Part shown: positions 17,909 to 27,236 of the stretch, in pieces | How the letters are laid out: the number at the start of each line of letters is the position of its first letter | Position numbering within the stretch: position 1 is the first letter of the stretch | Source of the DNA: Cellvibrio sp. PSBB006 | Lineage (GTDB): Bacteria; Pseudomonadota; Gammaproteobacteria; Pseudomonadales; Cellvibrionaceae | Assembly: GCF_002162135.1 (NCBI RefSeq) | Contig: NZ_CP021382.1 | Coordinates: 2,292,001-2,356,000 of the forward strand | Reading direction: 5' to 3' | Length of the DNA stretch: 64,000 nt | Position numbers and translations under genes: made by a program | The notes under the pieces: generated by a model | The model's input: the letters and a program-made list of their open reading frames with translations, nothing else | Databases searched by the model: none | Told to the model about the DNA's origin: nothing

Positions 17909-19021
17909 TCAGGACGGTGTATCCGATATCCGAGCGGTACCGGTTCGACTGGATACCAGTAATCGTGTCAAGGTTTTGCGCAGGAAGCCGGCAAAGCGTT
18001 TGTCAATCAGCTCCGTCACCACATAAGCTACAAAGAGTGCGGCAATGATCAAGCCAAAGAGAATAAGGTATTTGTTCATGATGGGGTCAAGGTAATCAAT
18101 CAGATAACGACCCGCTACATGATGGGTAAGGTATAGGGGATAGGTGAGCGCGCCCAATAGCGCAATCGTCGCTGAACGTTTGATGCTCAACCGGCCGCTG
18201 GAAATCAGAAAAAAAAGTGCGTAAAAACTGATAATCATCGCCGAGGTAATCAACTGATCCTGCAATTGGTGCCCCTGAATATATTCATCCGTTTGAGGGA
18301 ATATATGGAACAAACCAAGGGCAAGCGAGGCGAGTAGCATCACCACGTGAAAGGCTCGGTACCCGTCTTTGGCAGCCAGGTAGAACACGGCGCCAGCAAT
18401 AAAATAAGATGAATATGCCGGGGAAATAAACCAAGGCAGAAAAAAGGGTTGACGGAATGTTGCGTAGCCGATGACCAATAAAATCCAGATGCTCAACCAG
18501 ATACGGTAATGCTGAACAACACCAAACAGGATCAACAGAAATACACAGCCGTAAAATTGTAACTCCGCGTGCAGCGTCCAATACACCGGGTCGATATCGG
18601 TGATGCCCACGTAGTCATTGAGCAGCGTCATATTGGCGAGAAAATCTGTCAGTGTTACATCAAAGTCCTGCCCGAGAAAGATAAACAATACCCCGGTAGT
18701 AAAGATGACGGCGACCCAATATGTCGGATAGAGCCGCGTCCAGCGGGAAATCGCAAATTCAATCGCGCTACGATTAAGTGCCGATGCCAGGATGACAAAA
18801 CCACTGATCATAAAAAACAGATGTACGCCGAGGAAACCGTATTTGGTAAACCAGAAAAACTCCGGATACAAATCTTTTGTCGCCAGCAGTTTGTATCGGT
18901 CATTCATGACATTACCGATGCCCGACGCCGTGTAGTGATACATTAACACCATCATCGCTGCGATAAAGCGAATAAGATCTACCAGATGATAACGTTGATG
19001 GTCCTGCGTCGGGATAGTCAT
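17909..19021 (-). CDS. Acyltransferase-3 family membrane protein (copy B)
   Basis: The 370-residue polytopic protein is a tandem paralogue of the next gene. It begins YHLVDLIRFIAAMMVLMYHYTASG and contains FWFTKYGFLGVHLFFMISGFVI and YPLYLTHHVAGRYLIDYL. It belongs to the acyltransferase-3 (OafA-like) family. Its ATG overlaps the stop of the adenylation-enzyme gene by one base (TAATG), so translation is coupled to that gene. This physical coupling suggests that the activated residue is the group the membrane enzyme transfers, as DltA and DltB work together, although DltB is an MBOAT protein and not of this family. Confidence 0.85.
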   Translation of the reverse strand: MTIPTQDHQRYHLVDLIRFIAAMMVLMYHYTASGIGNVMNDRYKLLATKDLYPEFFWFTKYGFLGVHLFFMISGFVILASALNRSAIEFAISRWTRLYPTYWVAVIFTTGVLFIFLGQDFDVTLTDFLANMTLLNDYVGITDIDPVYWTLHAELQFYGCVFLLILFGVVQHYRIWLSIWILLVIGYATFRQPFFLPWFISPAYSSYFIAGAVFYLAAKDGYRAFHVVMLLASLALGLFHIFPQTDEYIQGHQLQDQLITSAMIISFYALFFLISSGRLSIKRSATIALLGALTYPLYLTHHVAGRYLIDYLDPIMNKYLILFGLIIAALFVAYVVTELIDKRFAGFLRKTLTRLLVSSRTGTARISDTPS

Positions 19022-20559
19022 TATTCCACCACTGCAAAGACGATGTGTTTAGTCGCCTTGCGGTCATACTTGCCATTGGGCGTGCGCGGAAATTCACCGT
19101 CGACCAGGCGCAAACGCGTCGGCACCATGTATGGTGGAAGGCGTGATTTCAAATCCTTATTGAGCGCTTCCAGTGTGTAGCCATCAGCCAGGCTCACCAG
19201 CGCGCCCAATTCACGTTCGTCTTCCTTGTCGCTGTTATTGAAGACCACCACCCCCTCTTCTACGCCAGGCAACGCCATAAGATTGGCTTCGATCTCGCCC
19301 AACTCGATGCGGTAACCGAGAAATTTAATCTGGTCGTCAGCACGCCCCAGGAACAGAAAATCACCCTTGGGGTCTATGCGTACCAGATCGCCGGTGCAGT
19401 ATAAAGGGTCGTGAAAATAAGGGTTGTTGGGATTCTGAATAAATACTTTTTGGGTACGTTCTGCATCACCCAAATAGCCATAAGCTACCGAGGTACCGCG
19501 CACCAGCAGTTCTCCCTCAGCACCGATGGCCGTCGATAATTCCCCTGACTCCAATCGCACAAACAACTCCATATTGGCGCGGGCTTTGCCGATGGGGATG
19601 CTCATCGTATCGGCGCCGGGTCGTTCGCGAATAATGTGGTAACTACAGTCCACCGTAATTTCAGTGGGGCCATACATATTGGTAAATTGCAGCTGCGGAT
19701 AACGTTGCATCCACTCCGCCAGAATTTCCGCCGGCAGCACCTCGCCCGCACAAATCAAATGGCGCAACCTGGGGAAGCTATCTTCCTTAAGGCGACGGGA
19801 TTTCAACAACATCGTCAAGACGGAAGGCACACAGAAAAAGGTGGTGATCTCACGTTCCCGCAACCAACGCACCAGAAGAGGAATTACCGCATTCAATTCC
19901 TCATGAACCAGATGCAACGTCGCACCGGTTTTGAATGCGGTATAGAGATCAAAGGTTGAGTTATCAAAATATAGCGGAGCGTGATTGGCAATCACATCCT
20001 GATCAGTAAGCTCATAGGTTTCTGCGCACCAGTCAATATAATCAATGATCGCTTTGTGCGGAATCATCACCCCTTTGGGTGTACCGGTTGAGCCGGAGGT
20101 GAAAAGCACATAAGCAATATCGATTGAGAGATTTTTACACTCAATGGGTGATTCATCGCCACCGGCAAACTGCTTGATGTTGATCAACTGAATCTGATTT
20201 TCCGGCAAAAGCTCTGTGAACAATGCTTCGCTGTGATCATCCACAATCAACACCGTCGCATTGGCGGCCTTGAGGATGGATTCAAGACGTTGCGCGGGGG
20301 AATTAATATCGATAGGAATGTAGGCACAATCAGCCTTGAGGATGCTGAGGATCGACTGAATTGAGCGCACGCTTTTCTGCATAAAAAACGGCACAAAACC
20401 ACCGCGTTTCACGCCCGCCGTCTGTAAGGCTCGGGCAAAGGCATTGGAAAATCCCTCCAGCTGCGCAAAGGTCAATACGTCATCTTCACAGCACACTGCC
20501 GGTTTATCCGGAAAGCGTTGTGCCGATGCAGAGAAATAATGTTGTACAAGCGTAATCAT
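19021..20559 (-). CDS. Stand-alone amino-acid adenylation enzyme (DltA/NRPS A-domain type)
   Basis: The 512-residue protein is an ANL-family enzyme with all core motifs: A3 TSGSTGTPKG, A4 FDNSTFDLY, A5 NMYGPTEIT, A7 YCTGDLVRID, A8 GRADDQIKFLGYRIELGEIE, and A10 PRTPNGKYDRK with the catalytic Lys. The Asp in A4 corresponds to the residue that grips the amino group of amino-acid substrates. It has no fused carrier or condensation domain, so it should activate an amino acid and load one of the two free-standing ACPs of the operon. AGGAAACC precedes the ATG. The substrate is unknown. Confidence 0.87.
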   Translation of the reverse strand: MITLVQHYFSASAQRFPDKPAVCCEDDVLTFAQLEGFSNAFARALQTAGVKRGGFVPFFMQKSVRSIQSILSILKADCAYIPIDINSPAQRLESILKAANATVLIVDDHSEALFTELLPENQIQLINIKQFAGGDESPIECKNLSIDIAYVLFTSGSTGTPKGVMIPHKAIIDYIDWCAETYELTDQDVIANHAPLYFDNSTFDLYTAFKTGATLHLVHEELNAVIPLLVRWLREREITTFFCVPSVLTMLLKSRRLKEDSFPRLRHLICAGEVLPAEILAEWMQRYPQLQFTNMYGPTEITVDCSYHIIRERPGADTMSIPIGKARANMELFVRLESGELSTAIGAEGELLVRGTSVAYGYLGDAERTQKVFIQNPNNPYFHDPLYCTGDLVRIDPKGDFLFLGRADDQIKFLGYRIELGEIEANLMALPGVEEGVVVFNNSDKEDERELGALVSLADGYTLEALNKDLKSRLPPYMVPTRLRLVDGEFPRTPNGKYDRKATKHIVFAVVE

Positions 20560-20593
20560 ATCAATGGTTTCCTGTTTCCTTATGGCCCATCAA

Positions 20594-22426
20594 TTAAATA
20601 TCGGAAGTTATGTTGCGATAGCGCTCACTGATCACGGCCAACATGTCGTCGCGTCTGGTTTTTCTGGAGAACGTATGATCTGCGCCATCAATCACATCCA
20701 GTGCCAGGGTTTTATTGGCTATACCTTTACGCAAGGTTCGACGCGCCTGGGATTTGATGATGTCGTAGCCCGGATCACCGGAGGACAACAAAAAGTGAAT
20801 CCGAATACCCAGGTCAGTAATGCGTTTAACATCTGCAGCCAACTGGCTTTGCTGATTAAACAGCACTTCCCTGATGCCTTTTATGCGCTCTTGCATCAAC
20901 TGCTTACAGCGTTCTGCCGCGTAACGCAGGATGTAACCTGTCTCCGCTTTTCCACTGATCAGTTTTTTCCATTTATCCAGATTACGGATTGACTGCCGGT
21001 AGTAAGCTGTATCATGTAAATTCTGCGCTTCAGCCGGAATCGCAAGGGACATGCCTTCGTGCCAATAAAAGGTCAATGGATTAATCAACAGAATGTCTTT
21101 TACCAGGCTACGACGATTCTGTTCCACCGCGCGTAACGCGCAATGAAACGCGGTGTGCGCACCGGAACAAATCCCGCCGACAATAAACTGGTTGGCGATC
21201 CCCTGCTCCATCAGATACGTCATGGCCTGGTAAATATTATCTACCGCCGCCGGCTGGTAGGGATGATTCTCCCGCGCTACATCCGCTTTGCAACTATCAC
21301 CCAAACCTTCGAGATCGAGTCGCAGCACAAAATATCCCAAGGCCGCAAGCGCTCGCGCGATTTGTGTATAAACGCGGTTCGGTCCCACATGATGGACCGA
21401 ACCTGAGTTGGACAAAATAATAGCCGGCAACGAGGGATTGCAGCCCGCCGCCGGACAGGTGCTGATAGCAAATAGTTGACGATTGTCATCGTACCAATGG
21501 GGCTGCTCCTGAATTTGCAGCACACCGGGTGTAGCGCTGTCGAGAATTACTGATCGCACAGGCGCTATCGACGCGTCATTTTTTTCGATTAAATCCGTGT
21601 GACTGTTTACCAGCCATTGCACCATGCTATCTATCGCACTGAAAGGCACGATGGTGTCATGGGGCTCCGCCATCATGTCGGCATAACCGGGTAAGGACAT
21701 TTGCAACACATCCACACCATCGGTCAACATTTTTTGTAACAATGCATCGTCCGCCGGACGATCATCCCGCACAGCAATCAGGACATTACCGCTAACCTGC
21801 ACTGACTCGGTCAATAGATTCAGTTTTTTAATATCGTCTGCGGTAGACGCCGCCATTAAAAAGCCAGCGCTTTCGATATAATCCTGATGCTCTTCCGCTT
21901 GCGCAGAAAAGCGGGAGAGCGCCGTCATCTCGCGCACATAGGCGCGCCCTTTTACCACAGGCTCCCATAACAACAAATGATTTACCTTAAGGCGGGACGC
22001 CGTGAGAGATGCCAGAGTCGCACCGAAGCGTAACCCCACCAAACAAATTCCACAGCCAGGCCAGGTGGTTTGTGCGTAGCTGATCAGTGAGGCAATGTTG
22101 GCCAACCAGATACCGACACGCCCGTCGTCCAATTCTGAGCCGGGCGAATCGCCCAAGCCGTGCCAATCGAAACGCAACGCAATAAATCCCTGCTGCGCGA
22201 AAGAATCGGCCAGGTGTTTCACGGTGCGATGGCTGTGCGTGTACTCATAGCCCATGGCCCCACACACAATAACCACCTGGTTGCGCCATTGGCGAGCCTG
22301 TAACTGATGCTGCCAAACGAAGATGCAGGAATTGAGAGAGGCAACATAAAACGCCTCGCGAGTCACCTCGGGGTAGCGTTGCGCAGTGGTAGATACAATC
22401 GTCATAGTAGCGGTGTCTGAACTCAA
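20594..22426 (-). CDS. Tandem alpha/beta-hydrolase protein (copy 2)
   Basis: The 610-residue protein is a paralogue of the last operon gene. The first hydrolase domain has CGAMGYEYTHSHRTVKHLAD and an elbow GLRFG with Arg133 in place of the nucleophile. The second has SGSVHHVGPNRVYTQIA, elbow GICSG with Cys420, and His584 in DGADHTFS. The arrangement is related to the exosortase-associated hydrolase group. The TTG at 22426 overlaps the GH2 stop by four bases. ATG 22405 is an alternative start but has no clear ribosome-binding site. A cysteine thioesterase or acyl-release role is inferred from the neighbours. Confidence 0.75.
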   Translation of the reverse strand: MSSDTATMTIVSTTAQRYPEVTREAFYVASLNSCIFVWQHQLQARQWRNQVVIVCGAMGYEYTHSHRTVKHLADSFAQQGFIALRFDWHGLGDSPGSELDDGRVGIWLANIASLISYAQTTWPGCGICLVGLRFGATLASLTASRLKVNHLLLWEPVVKGRAYVREMTALSRFSAQAEEHQDYIESAGFLMAASTADDIKKLNLLTESVQVSGNVLIAVRDDRPADDALLQKMLTDGVDVLQMSLPGYADMMAEPHDTIVPFSAIDSMVQWLVNSHTDLIEKNDASIAPVRSVILDSATPGVLQIQEQPHWYDDNRQLFAISTCPAAGCNPSLPAIILSNSGSVHHVGPNRVYTQIARALAALGYFVLRLDLEGLGDSCKADVARENHPYQPAAVDNIYQAMTYLMEQGIANQFIVGGICSGAHTAFHCALRAVEQNRRSLVKDILLINPLTFYWHEGMSLAIPAEAQNLHDTAYYRQSIRNLDKWKKLISGKAETGYILRYAAERCKQLMQERIKGIREVLFNQQSQLAADVKRITDLGIRIHFLLSSGDPGYDIIKSQARRTLRKGIANKTLALDVIDGADHTFSRKTRRDDMLAVISERYRNITSDI

Positions 22427-24921
22427 CGAACCCTGATCGGTTCCAGCAAATTAAGTGCTTCAAGGTAACCTTTCACCGCAGACGCATTATCGTCGAACGA
22501 TTCCAGCCCGATCACACGGGTACAACCCGGCGCAAGATGAAAATAATTGTCTTCCGCGCGATGGGATTTAAATTCCAGACGTACCGATTGCAAGAAATGC
22601 GGCGTAAAAATTTTAACCGCAGGCTGTCCATCTTCTCGCGCAATCACCTCCACAGAAACGCCTTCAAATTTTTGGGGCGATGTGGCATAGCTGGTGGGGA
22701 AATAAAAATCTTCATGCAACAGGTGATCGCTCTGCGCATCCCGCAGCCGAGCACTGACCTGGTCATGCTGCTTTGGTCCGAAACGATAGCTGTAGGTCAA
22801 ATCGGCAAAATAACCTAATAGCTCATCCACATTCACAGTAGTTGTCGAGCGCGGCGCGAGCGTTAAAGCGCGGGATGCTTTCAGTGTTTCGATATAACCG
22901 GATTTGTAAGCGGCAAGCTCTAGAGTAACCCTGTGTTCACTTGCTGTTTCATTAATCAAGGTCAGAGACAATCCATCCAGGCCGCGATCAACGCAATACA
23001 CAGCCACGCTTTTTGCCGCTCGCTTCAACGCGTAATACACCGCCTTGGGTTGATTATCGCTATCGAGCATTCCCCAGCCCGCACCGGGCAGCAGATCTTT
23101 ATAAAACCACAGCAATGCACCTTGACAGGGGTGCTCCGCCGAACGCCAGATGGCAAACACACGCTGAATAATTTCGCCGGTAACCACACGGGATAATTCG
23201 AGATACCGTTGTGGATCATGGCTGCGCAATGTGACCGGGTCCACCTGAAACAGTAACCCCAAATAATAATCACGAATATCTTCAAAATCCCACCCGGCGG
23301 ATGAATCTCTCGGCACCCGCGCTTTCCATTCCGGATGATGCGCGGCAAACAAAGCGCCATTAAAAATCTTATCGATACTTGCGGGTTCGGGAATATGCGA
23401 GAAGCCAAGGGTCTCGGGGGTAAATTTGACCGATGACAAAGCGGCATCACTCACGCCGCGCTTATAAGCGCCGACACCGTAATAATGCGCAAGTCCTTCG
23501 TTGAGACTAAAGGGCAAGGCACCGCCGCATGGTGTCGAGGGGAAATAGATGGCACCGGGATGTAATTGCTCACACAGCTCAGGCAATTCAACATCAAAAA
23601 AATGATTGCTCCAAGCGTCGCGCATCATGCCCATCATGGCGGACTGCTGCTGAACTTCGCTGTTACCACAATAGACACTGACGCAGGTGAAACGCGATAA
23701 CCGCCGCAGTTGCGTTTGTACTTCGGTAAGGATCAGCTGATGGAAATCAGCGTCTTCAACGGGGTAATCCATATTGGCAAACATAAAGTCCTGCCATACC
23801 AGAATTCCCAGTTCATCGCAGAGCTGATAAAAAATATCGCTCTCATAGATCATAGTGCCGCCGATGCGCAGCATATTCATGCCAGCGTCTCGCGCGAGCG
23901 TCAGTGAGCGGAGTAAACTTTCCTGGCTGCCATCCAGTGTCACGATGTCGGCCACTGTCCAACAGGCGCCGCGGCAAAATACTATTTCACCATTAATCTG
24001 CAGCGCTACCTGATTAGCATCAGCTAAAAGACGTTGCTGTTTAAAACCCCGCGCGCCGAGATCCCAAACATATTTCTGCCCGGCAACCATTACTTCCAAA
24101 TGACAAGCATGCAACCTGGGCTTACCGTGCGTGTGAGGCCACCATTGTTGTGAAGCGTCAATAGCACCTTTGCCCATCAAGGTGATAACGCCATCGCTCT
24201 GGTTCACGCGCAGCGGCAAGGATTGATCGCCCACAATTAAACTTGCTGTCGAAATACTATTTGCTGAAGGCAACCGCACAACAAACTCCGCAGCAAAGTC
24301 GCCGTCCACTGCCAGCACCTGCTGAATATGTGATGCGACCAACTCCACGTGAGGACGATATACCAATGCAACGTCACGCCATGGCCCCACCGGCGTAATC
24401 GGCGGACACCATCCCGGAATATGGCCGAGCAAGGTAGTGCGTACCCAGCGCAATTGTTGTTGATTAACCAGATTGGTCTTCCAGCGCGGGCGCGGGCGTT
24501 TTTGTCCCAGTGTTTGAGCCAGGGAACGAAAACAGATAACGAGTTCATTGGCAGGTTGCAGATAATCCGCCACATCAATTTGATGCGTGATAAACATATT
24601 GTGCGATTGCAGGATCAACACGCCGTTGAGCCATACCTGGGCAATGGTGGCGAGCCCGCCAAAATATAATGAGGGGGTGCCGTGCTCGGCGGATGAAGAA
24701 GTGAAGTGGCAGCGATACCACCAGTCGTCTGCATCCAGGTCGATTGGCTGTGCTGCATCCTTCAACATGATTTGCGCCACGGTTCCCGGTACGCAGGCTG
24801 ATTGCCAGGCTAATACCTGTGACAACAATTCAGCCGGATTCGCAATGGCATTGGCCGCCGTGCGCACAAGCTGCCAATCGGCACTCAGGGGAATCCGGTG
24901 ATCAGTTGCAGACACTTCCAT
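22423..24921 (-). CDS. Glycoside hydrolase family 2 protein, beta-mannosidase-like
   Basis: The 832-residue protein shows the GH2 plan: an N-terminal jelly-roll sugar-binding domain (WWYRCHF..., VWLNGV), an Ig-like domain, a TIM barrel beginning FCRGACW with LRIGGTMIYE and WQDFMFANMDYP, and C-terminal beta domains. The acid/base Glu is about residue 422 in YCGNSE, matching the WCGNNE motif of beta-mannosidases. The likely nucleophile is Glu ~503 in TPETLGFS, a changed form of the usual SEFG motif. No signal peptide is seen, so it is cytoplasmic. ATG 24921 has AGGG nine bases upstream; ATG 24930 is possible. It sits in the middle of the ACP operon. Confidence 0.82.
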   Translation of the reverse strand: MEVSATDHRIPLSADWQLVRTAANAIANPAELLSQVLAWQSACVPGTVAQIMLKDAAQPIDLDADDWWYRCHFTSSSAEHGTPSLYFGGLATIAQVWLNGVLILQSHNMFITHQIDVADYLQPANELVICFRSLAQTLGQKRPRPRWKTNLVNQQQLRWVRTTLLGHIPGWCPPITPVGPWRDVALVYRPHVELVASHIQQVLAVDGDFAAEFVVRLPSANSISTASLIVGDQSLPLRVNQSDGVITLMGKGAIDASQQWWPHTHGKPRLHACHLEVMVAGQKYVWDLGARGFKQQRLLADANQVALQINGEIVFCRGACWTVADIVTLDGSQESLLRSLTLARDAGMNMLRIGGTMIYESDIFYQLCDELGILVWQDFMFANMDYPVEDADFHQLILTEVQTQLRRLSRFTCVSVYCGNSEVQQQSAMMGMMRDAWSNHFFDVELPELCEQLHPGAIYFPSTPCGGALPFSLNEGLAHYYGVGAYKRGVSDAALSSVKFTPETLGFSHIPEPASIDKIFNGALFAAHHPEWKARVPRDSSAGWDFEDIRDYYLGLLFQVDPVTLRSHDPQRYLELSRVVTGEIIQRVFAIWRSAEHPCQGALLWFYKDLLPGAGWGMLDSDNQPKAVYYALKRAAKSVAVYCVDRGLDGLSLTLINETASEHRVTLELAAYKSGYIETLKASRALTLAPRSTTTVNVDELLGYFADLTYSYRFGPKQHDQVSARLRDAQSDHLLHEDFYFPTSYATSPQKFEGVSVEVIAREDGQPAVKIFTPHFLQSVRLEFKSHRAEDNYFHLAPGCTRVIGLESFDDNASAVKGYLEALNLLEPIRVR

Positions 24922-24935
24922 AGCATCCATCCCTG

Positions 24936-25910
24936 TTAGCGATACAGCGCAAGTAACTGTGACATGCCGGTTTGCCAGGCAGCAGCCATCTCATCCAGCG
25001 GAGCCAAATCAATCGGACGTTTCCTTGCCATGGCACGCGCCAGTTGAAATTGAAATGCTTTGGTATTGTTCGAAATTGTTGCAAAGGCCTGGATGGCGGC
25101 ATCCAGATTTTGCTGACCCTGCTGTTGCAACCATTTCAGGTAGGTTTCCACCAACTCAAAACATGCACCGTATTGGCGGAAGGTAGCGAAGGAGTAGAGA
25201 TGAAAGGTTTCCATCTCCTGCGTTAACAACCAGTCAAAATCCCGGGCAAAAGCGTCTTTGAAACGCACAAACGGATTGTCTCGGGGAATAAGTTGCAGAT
25301 GCTTTCTGAGCAGCACAAGCGACGCATCAACCAAGGCTTTACCGCGCGGCACCTCGTGCAGGTTGCGCAATTTCACATACTCGATATAGGGCGGCAACAT
25401 ACGTTCATGCACCAGGCCTCCGAGCTGGAAAATATCGATAAAATCCTGGCCGGTTAATTCGTAATAACTCTGGCCGTGAAAATAGCCGAGATAACGCTGT
25501 TCAATATCAATGGCATTAACGGCAATGGTGGATTTCACATGCGCCAGTTTATAAGCTGTGCCGGCGGTATCGGGCAGAAAAAAGGAGTCCATCTCAACCA
25601 ATACCGGGCGGCCAAGGCCTACCTGGGTTTCAACATGTTGCGCGAGCGAGCGCCAGGGATTGAACTCCTGAATCTCCATACCGTAGAGCGCAAAAAGATC
25701 CTCATGGGGAAATTTGAAAAAACTCCACTGGTCGCCTTCAAAATCAATTCCCAGTGTGAAAGGCAAGGCCGCTGCCGGTTCGTAACCCAAACCGTGCAAC
25801 AACTCCACTAGCACATCGACATAACAATTGGTTTCGGCCCAGGTGCGCTCCGCGCCGTGGATCAGATGCCGTTCATAACTTGCCGTGCTCAGTGCCTTGA
25901 CCTGCTTCAT
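24936..25910 (-). CDS. DUF1839-family protein
   Basis: The 324-residue protein matches the DUF1839 family, with blocks TWAETNCYVDVLVELLHGLG, LGIDFEGDQWSFFKF, VEMDSFFLPDT and an LGYFHGQSYYEL strand. The ...DSFFLPDTAGTAY... and AHVKSTIA segments resemble a papain-like or BtrH-like (butirosin acyltransferase) layout, but this is a by-eye impression only. No function is established as far as I know. Its ATG overlaps the stop of the dehydrogenase gene by four bases (ATGA), so the two are translated together. The long 5' extension of this frame lies inside the neighbouring gene and was discarded. Confidence 0.8.
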   Translation of the reverse strand: MKQVKALSTASYERHLIHGAERTWAETNCYVDVLVELLHGLGYEPAAALPFTLGIDFEGDQWSFFKFPHEDLFALYGMEIQEFNPWRSLAQHVETQVGLGRPVLVEMDSFFLPDTAGTAYKLAHVKSTIAVNAIDIEQRYLGYFHGQSYYELTGQDFIDIFQLGGLVHERMLPPYIEYVKLRNLHEVPRGKALVDASLVLLRKHLQLIPRDNPFVRFKDAFARDFDWLLTQEMETFHLYSFATFRQYGACFELVETYLKWLQQQGQQNLDAAIQAFATISNNTKAFQFQLARAMARKRPIDLAPLDEMAAAWQTGMSQLLALYR

Positions 25911-27097
25911 TGCGCGTCTCTCACCATGATCTGCATGGCGGAGTTGTGCCCGCGAATGCGGTCGTTGTTCACCATCAACGCAGCACCATAGGCGTCGCGC
26001 ACATGACGGCATAAACTGTTGGGTGTGTCGTTCTTGTAACCCATGATGCCGACAATCGATAGCGCACCGGACACAATGTCTACCACCAGTTCCGAACAGC
26101 GCAGTTTGACGTTGTTGATACGGATAGAAAAACCGAAATCAGAAAACGCTTCCCGATTACCCGCATCAAGTTTTTGCTGGTATTCCGCAATAGCCGTTAC
26201 CAAACCGGCACGCATACTGAATAACACTTCATCCAACTCTGTCAGCCGCATCGCCGAGATAGGGGGAGTAGACGGGTTTTTGCGCGCTGCTGCACGCACT
26301 GACGCGCGCGCCTGGGATACGGCATCCTGAGCCAGGCCGAGCCATAAAGAGCCCCAAACCAGGTGCGATACCGGGTGCATGCTCTGCGCGAGAATATCCG
26401 CGAAAGGCGCCGGCTGAATTTGTTGAACATGGCCTGTTGACCGCAATACAAAACCGGCACTACAGGTGCCGCGGAAACCGAGGGTGTCCCATCCGGACAA
26501 TTGCTCAAGCGTCGTGTCTTTTTTGTTAACCAGCACCTGAACCTGGTCAGATGATTGGGCATCTTCAGCGCGACGACAAGTAACCATCACATAATCTGCG
26601 GCAACGCCGTAAGAGATAACCGGCGCTTGTTTTTCCAGGGTAAAGTGTTCGTCGTTTGCCTTTATAGCACACAGGCTGCTGCGCAAATCACCACCCACGC
26701 CCAACTCGGTGGTAGCGGAAGCCAGCAGGTATTGTTCGCGCACCAGTTCACGCAAAAAATTCTGAAAGAATTCTGACGAGTCGCAATGATGGACAATGCA
26801 GGCCACCTGAATCTGATGCATGGCAAAGATCATCGCGGTGGAAGCGCAGTAACCGCCGAGGATTTCACAGATCTTGCAGATCTCGGTGATACTCAATCCC
26901 ATACCGCCATAATGACGCGGCACGTAAGCGCTGAGGAGTTTGTGTTTTTTAAATTCGGTAAAGGCTTCGTGGGGAAACCGCGCGTCTTTATCGACAGCGA
27001 CGGCCGCGGGTCGGACTACATCACGCCCAAGTGCGTGAACAACTTCCAGAAGTGCTGCAAAACTGATTTCATCCAAATTGGCAGGTGCGCTCATCAT
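25907..27097 (-). CDS. Acyl-CoA dehydrogenase-like flavoprotein (FkbI type)
   Basis: The 396-residue protein has the acyl-CoA dehydrogenase fold: an N-terminal helical domain (VPRHYGGMGLSITEICKICE), a middle beta domain (ATTELGVGGDLRSSL, GWDTLGFRGTCSAGF) and a C-terminal helical domain ending DRIRGHNSAMQIMV. It probably binds FAD. Next to carrier proteins, an A-domain and FkbH, it recalls FkbI/ZmaG-type enzymes that oxidise glyceryl- or seryl-ACP to hydroxymalonyl- or aminomalonyl-ACP. It is the second operon gene, following ACP by 139 bp. Two adjacent ATGs (27097, 27094) are possible starts behind AGGGA. Confidence 0.82.
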   Translation of the reverse strand: MMSAPANLDEISFAALLEVVHALGRDVVRPAAVAVDKDARFPHEAFTEFKKHKLLSAYVPRHYGGMGLSITEICKICEILGGYCASTAMIFAMHQIQVACIVHHCDSSEFFQNFLRELVREQYLLASATTELGVGGDLRSSLCAIKANDEHFTLEKQAPVISYGVAADYVMVTCRRAEDAQSSDQVQVLVNKKDTTLEQLSGWDTLGFRGTCSAGFVLRSTGHVQQIQPAPFADILAQSMHPVSHLVWGSLWLGLAQDAVSQARASVRAAARKNPSTPPISAMRLTELDEVLFSMRAGLVTAIAEYQQKLDAGNREAFSDFGFSIRINNVKLRCSELVVDIVSGALSIVGIMGYKNDTPNSLCRHVRDAYGAALMVNNDRIRGHNSAMQIMVRDAQ

Positions 27098-27236
27098 CAG
27101 GTCCCTTTTTTATTAACCGGCTGTTATCCAGCGTTAGTATCAAACATATTCATTAATGGTTGTCGCAGAAACGTTTATGCATTACCTCGAACTACGACAA
27201 ACCCAATGACTCGCCGGGCTTGTCAATTGAATCCTG

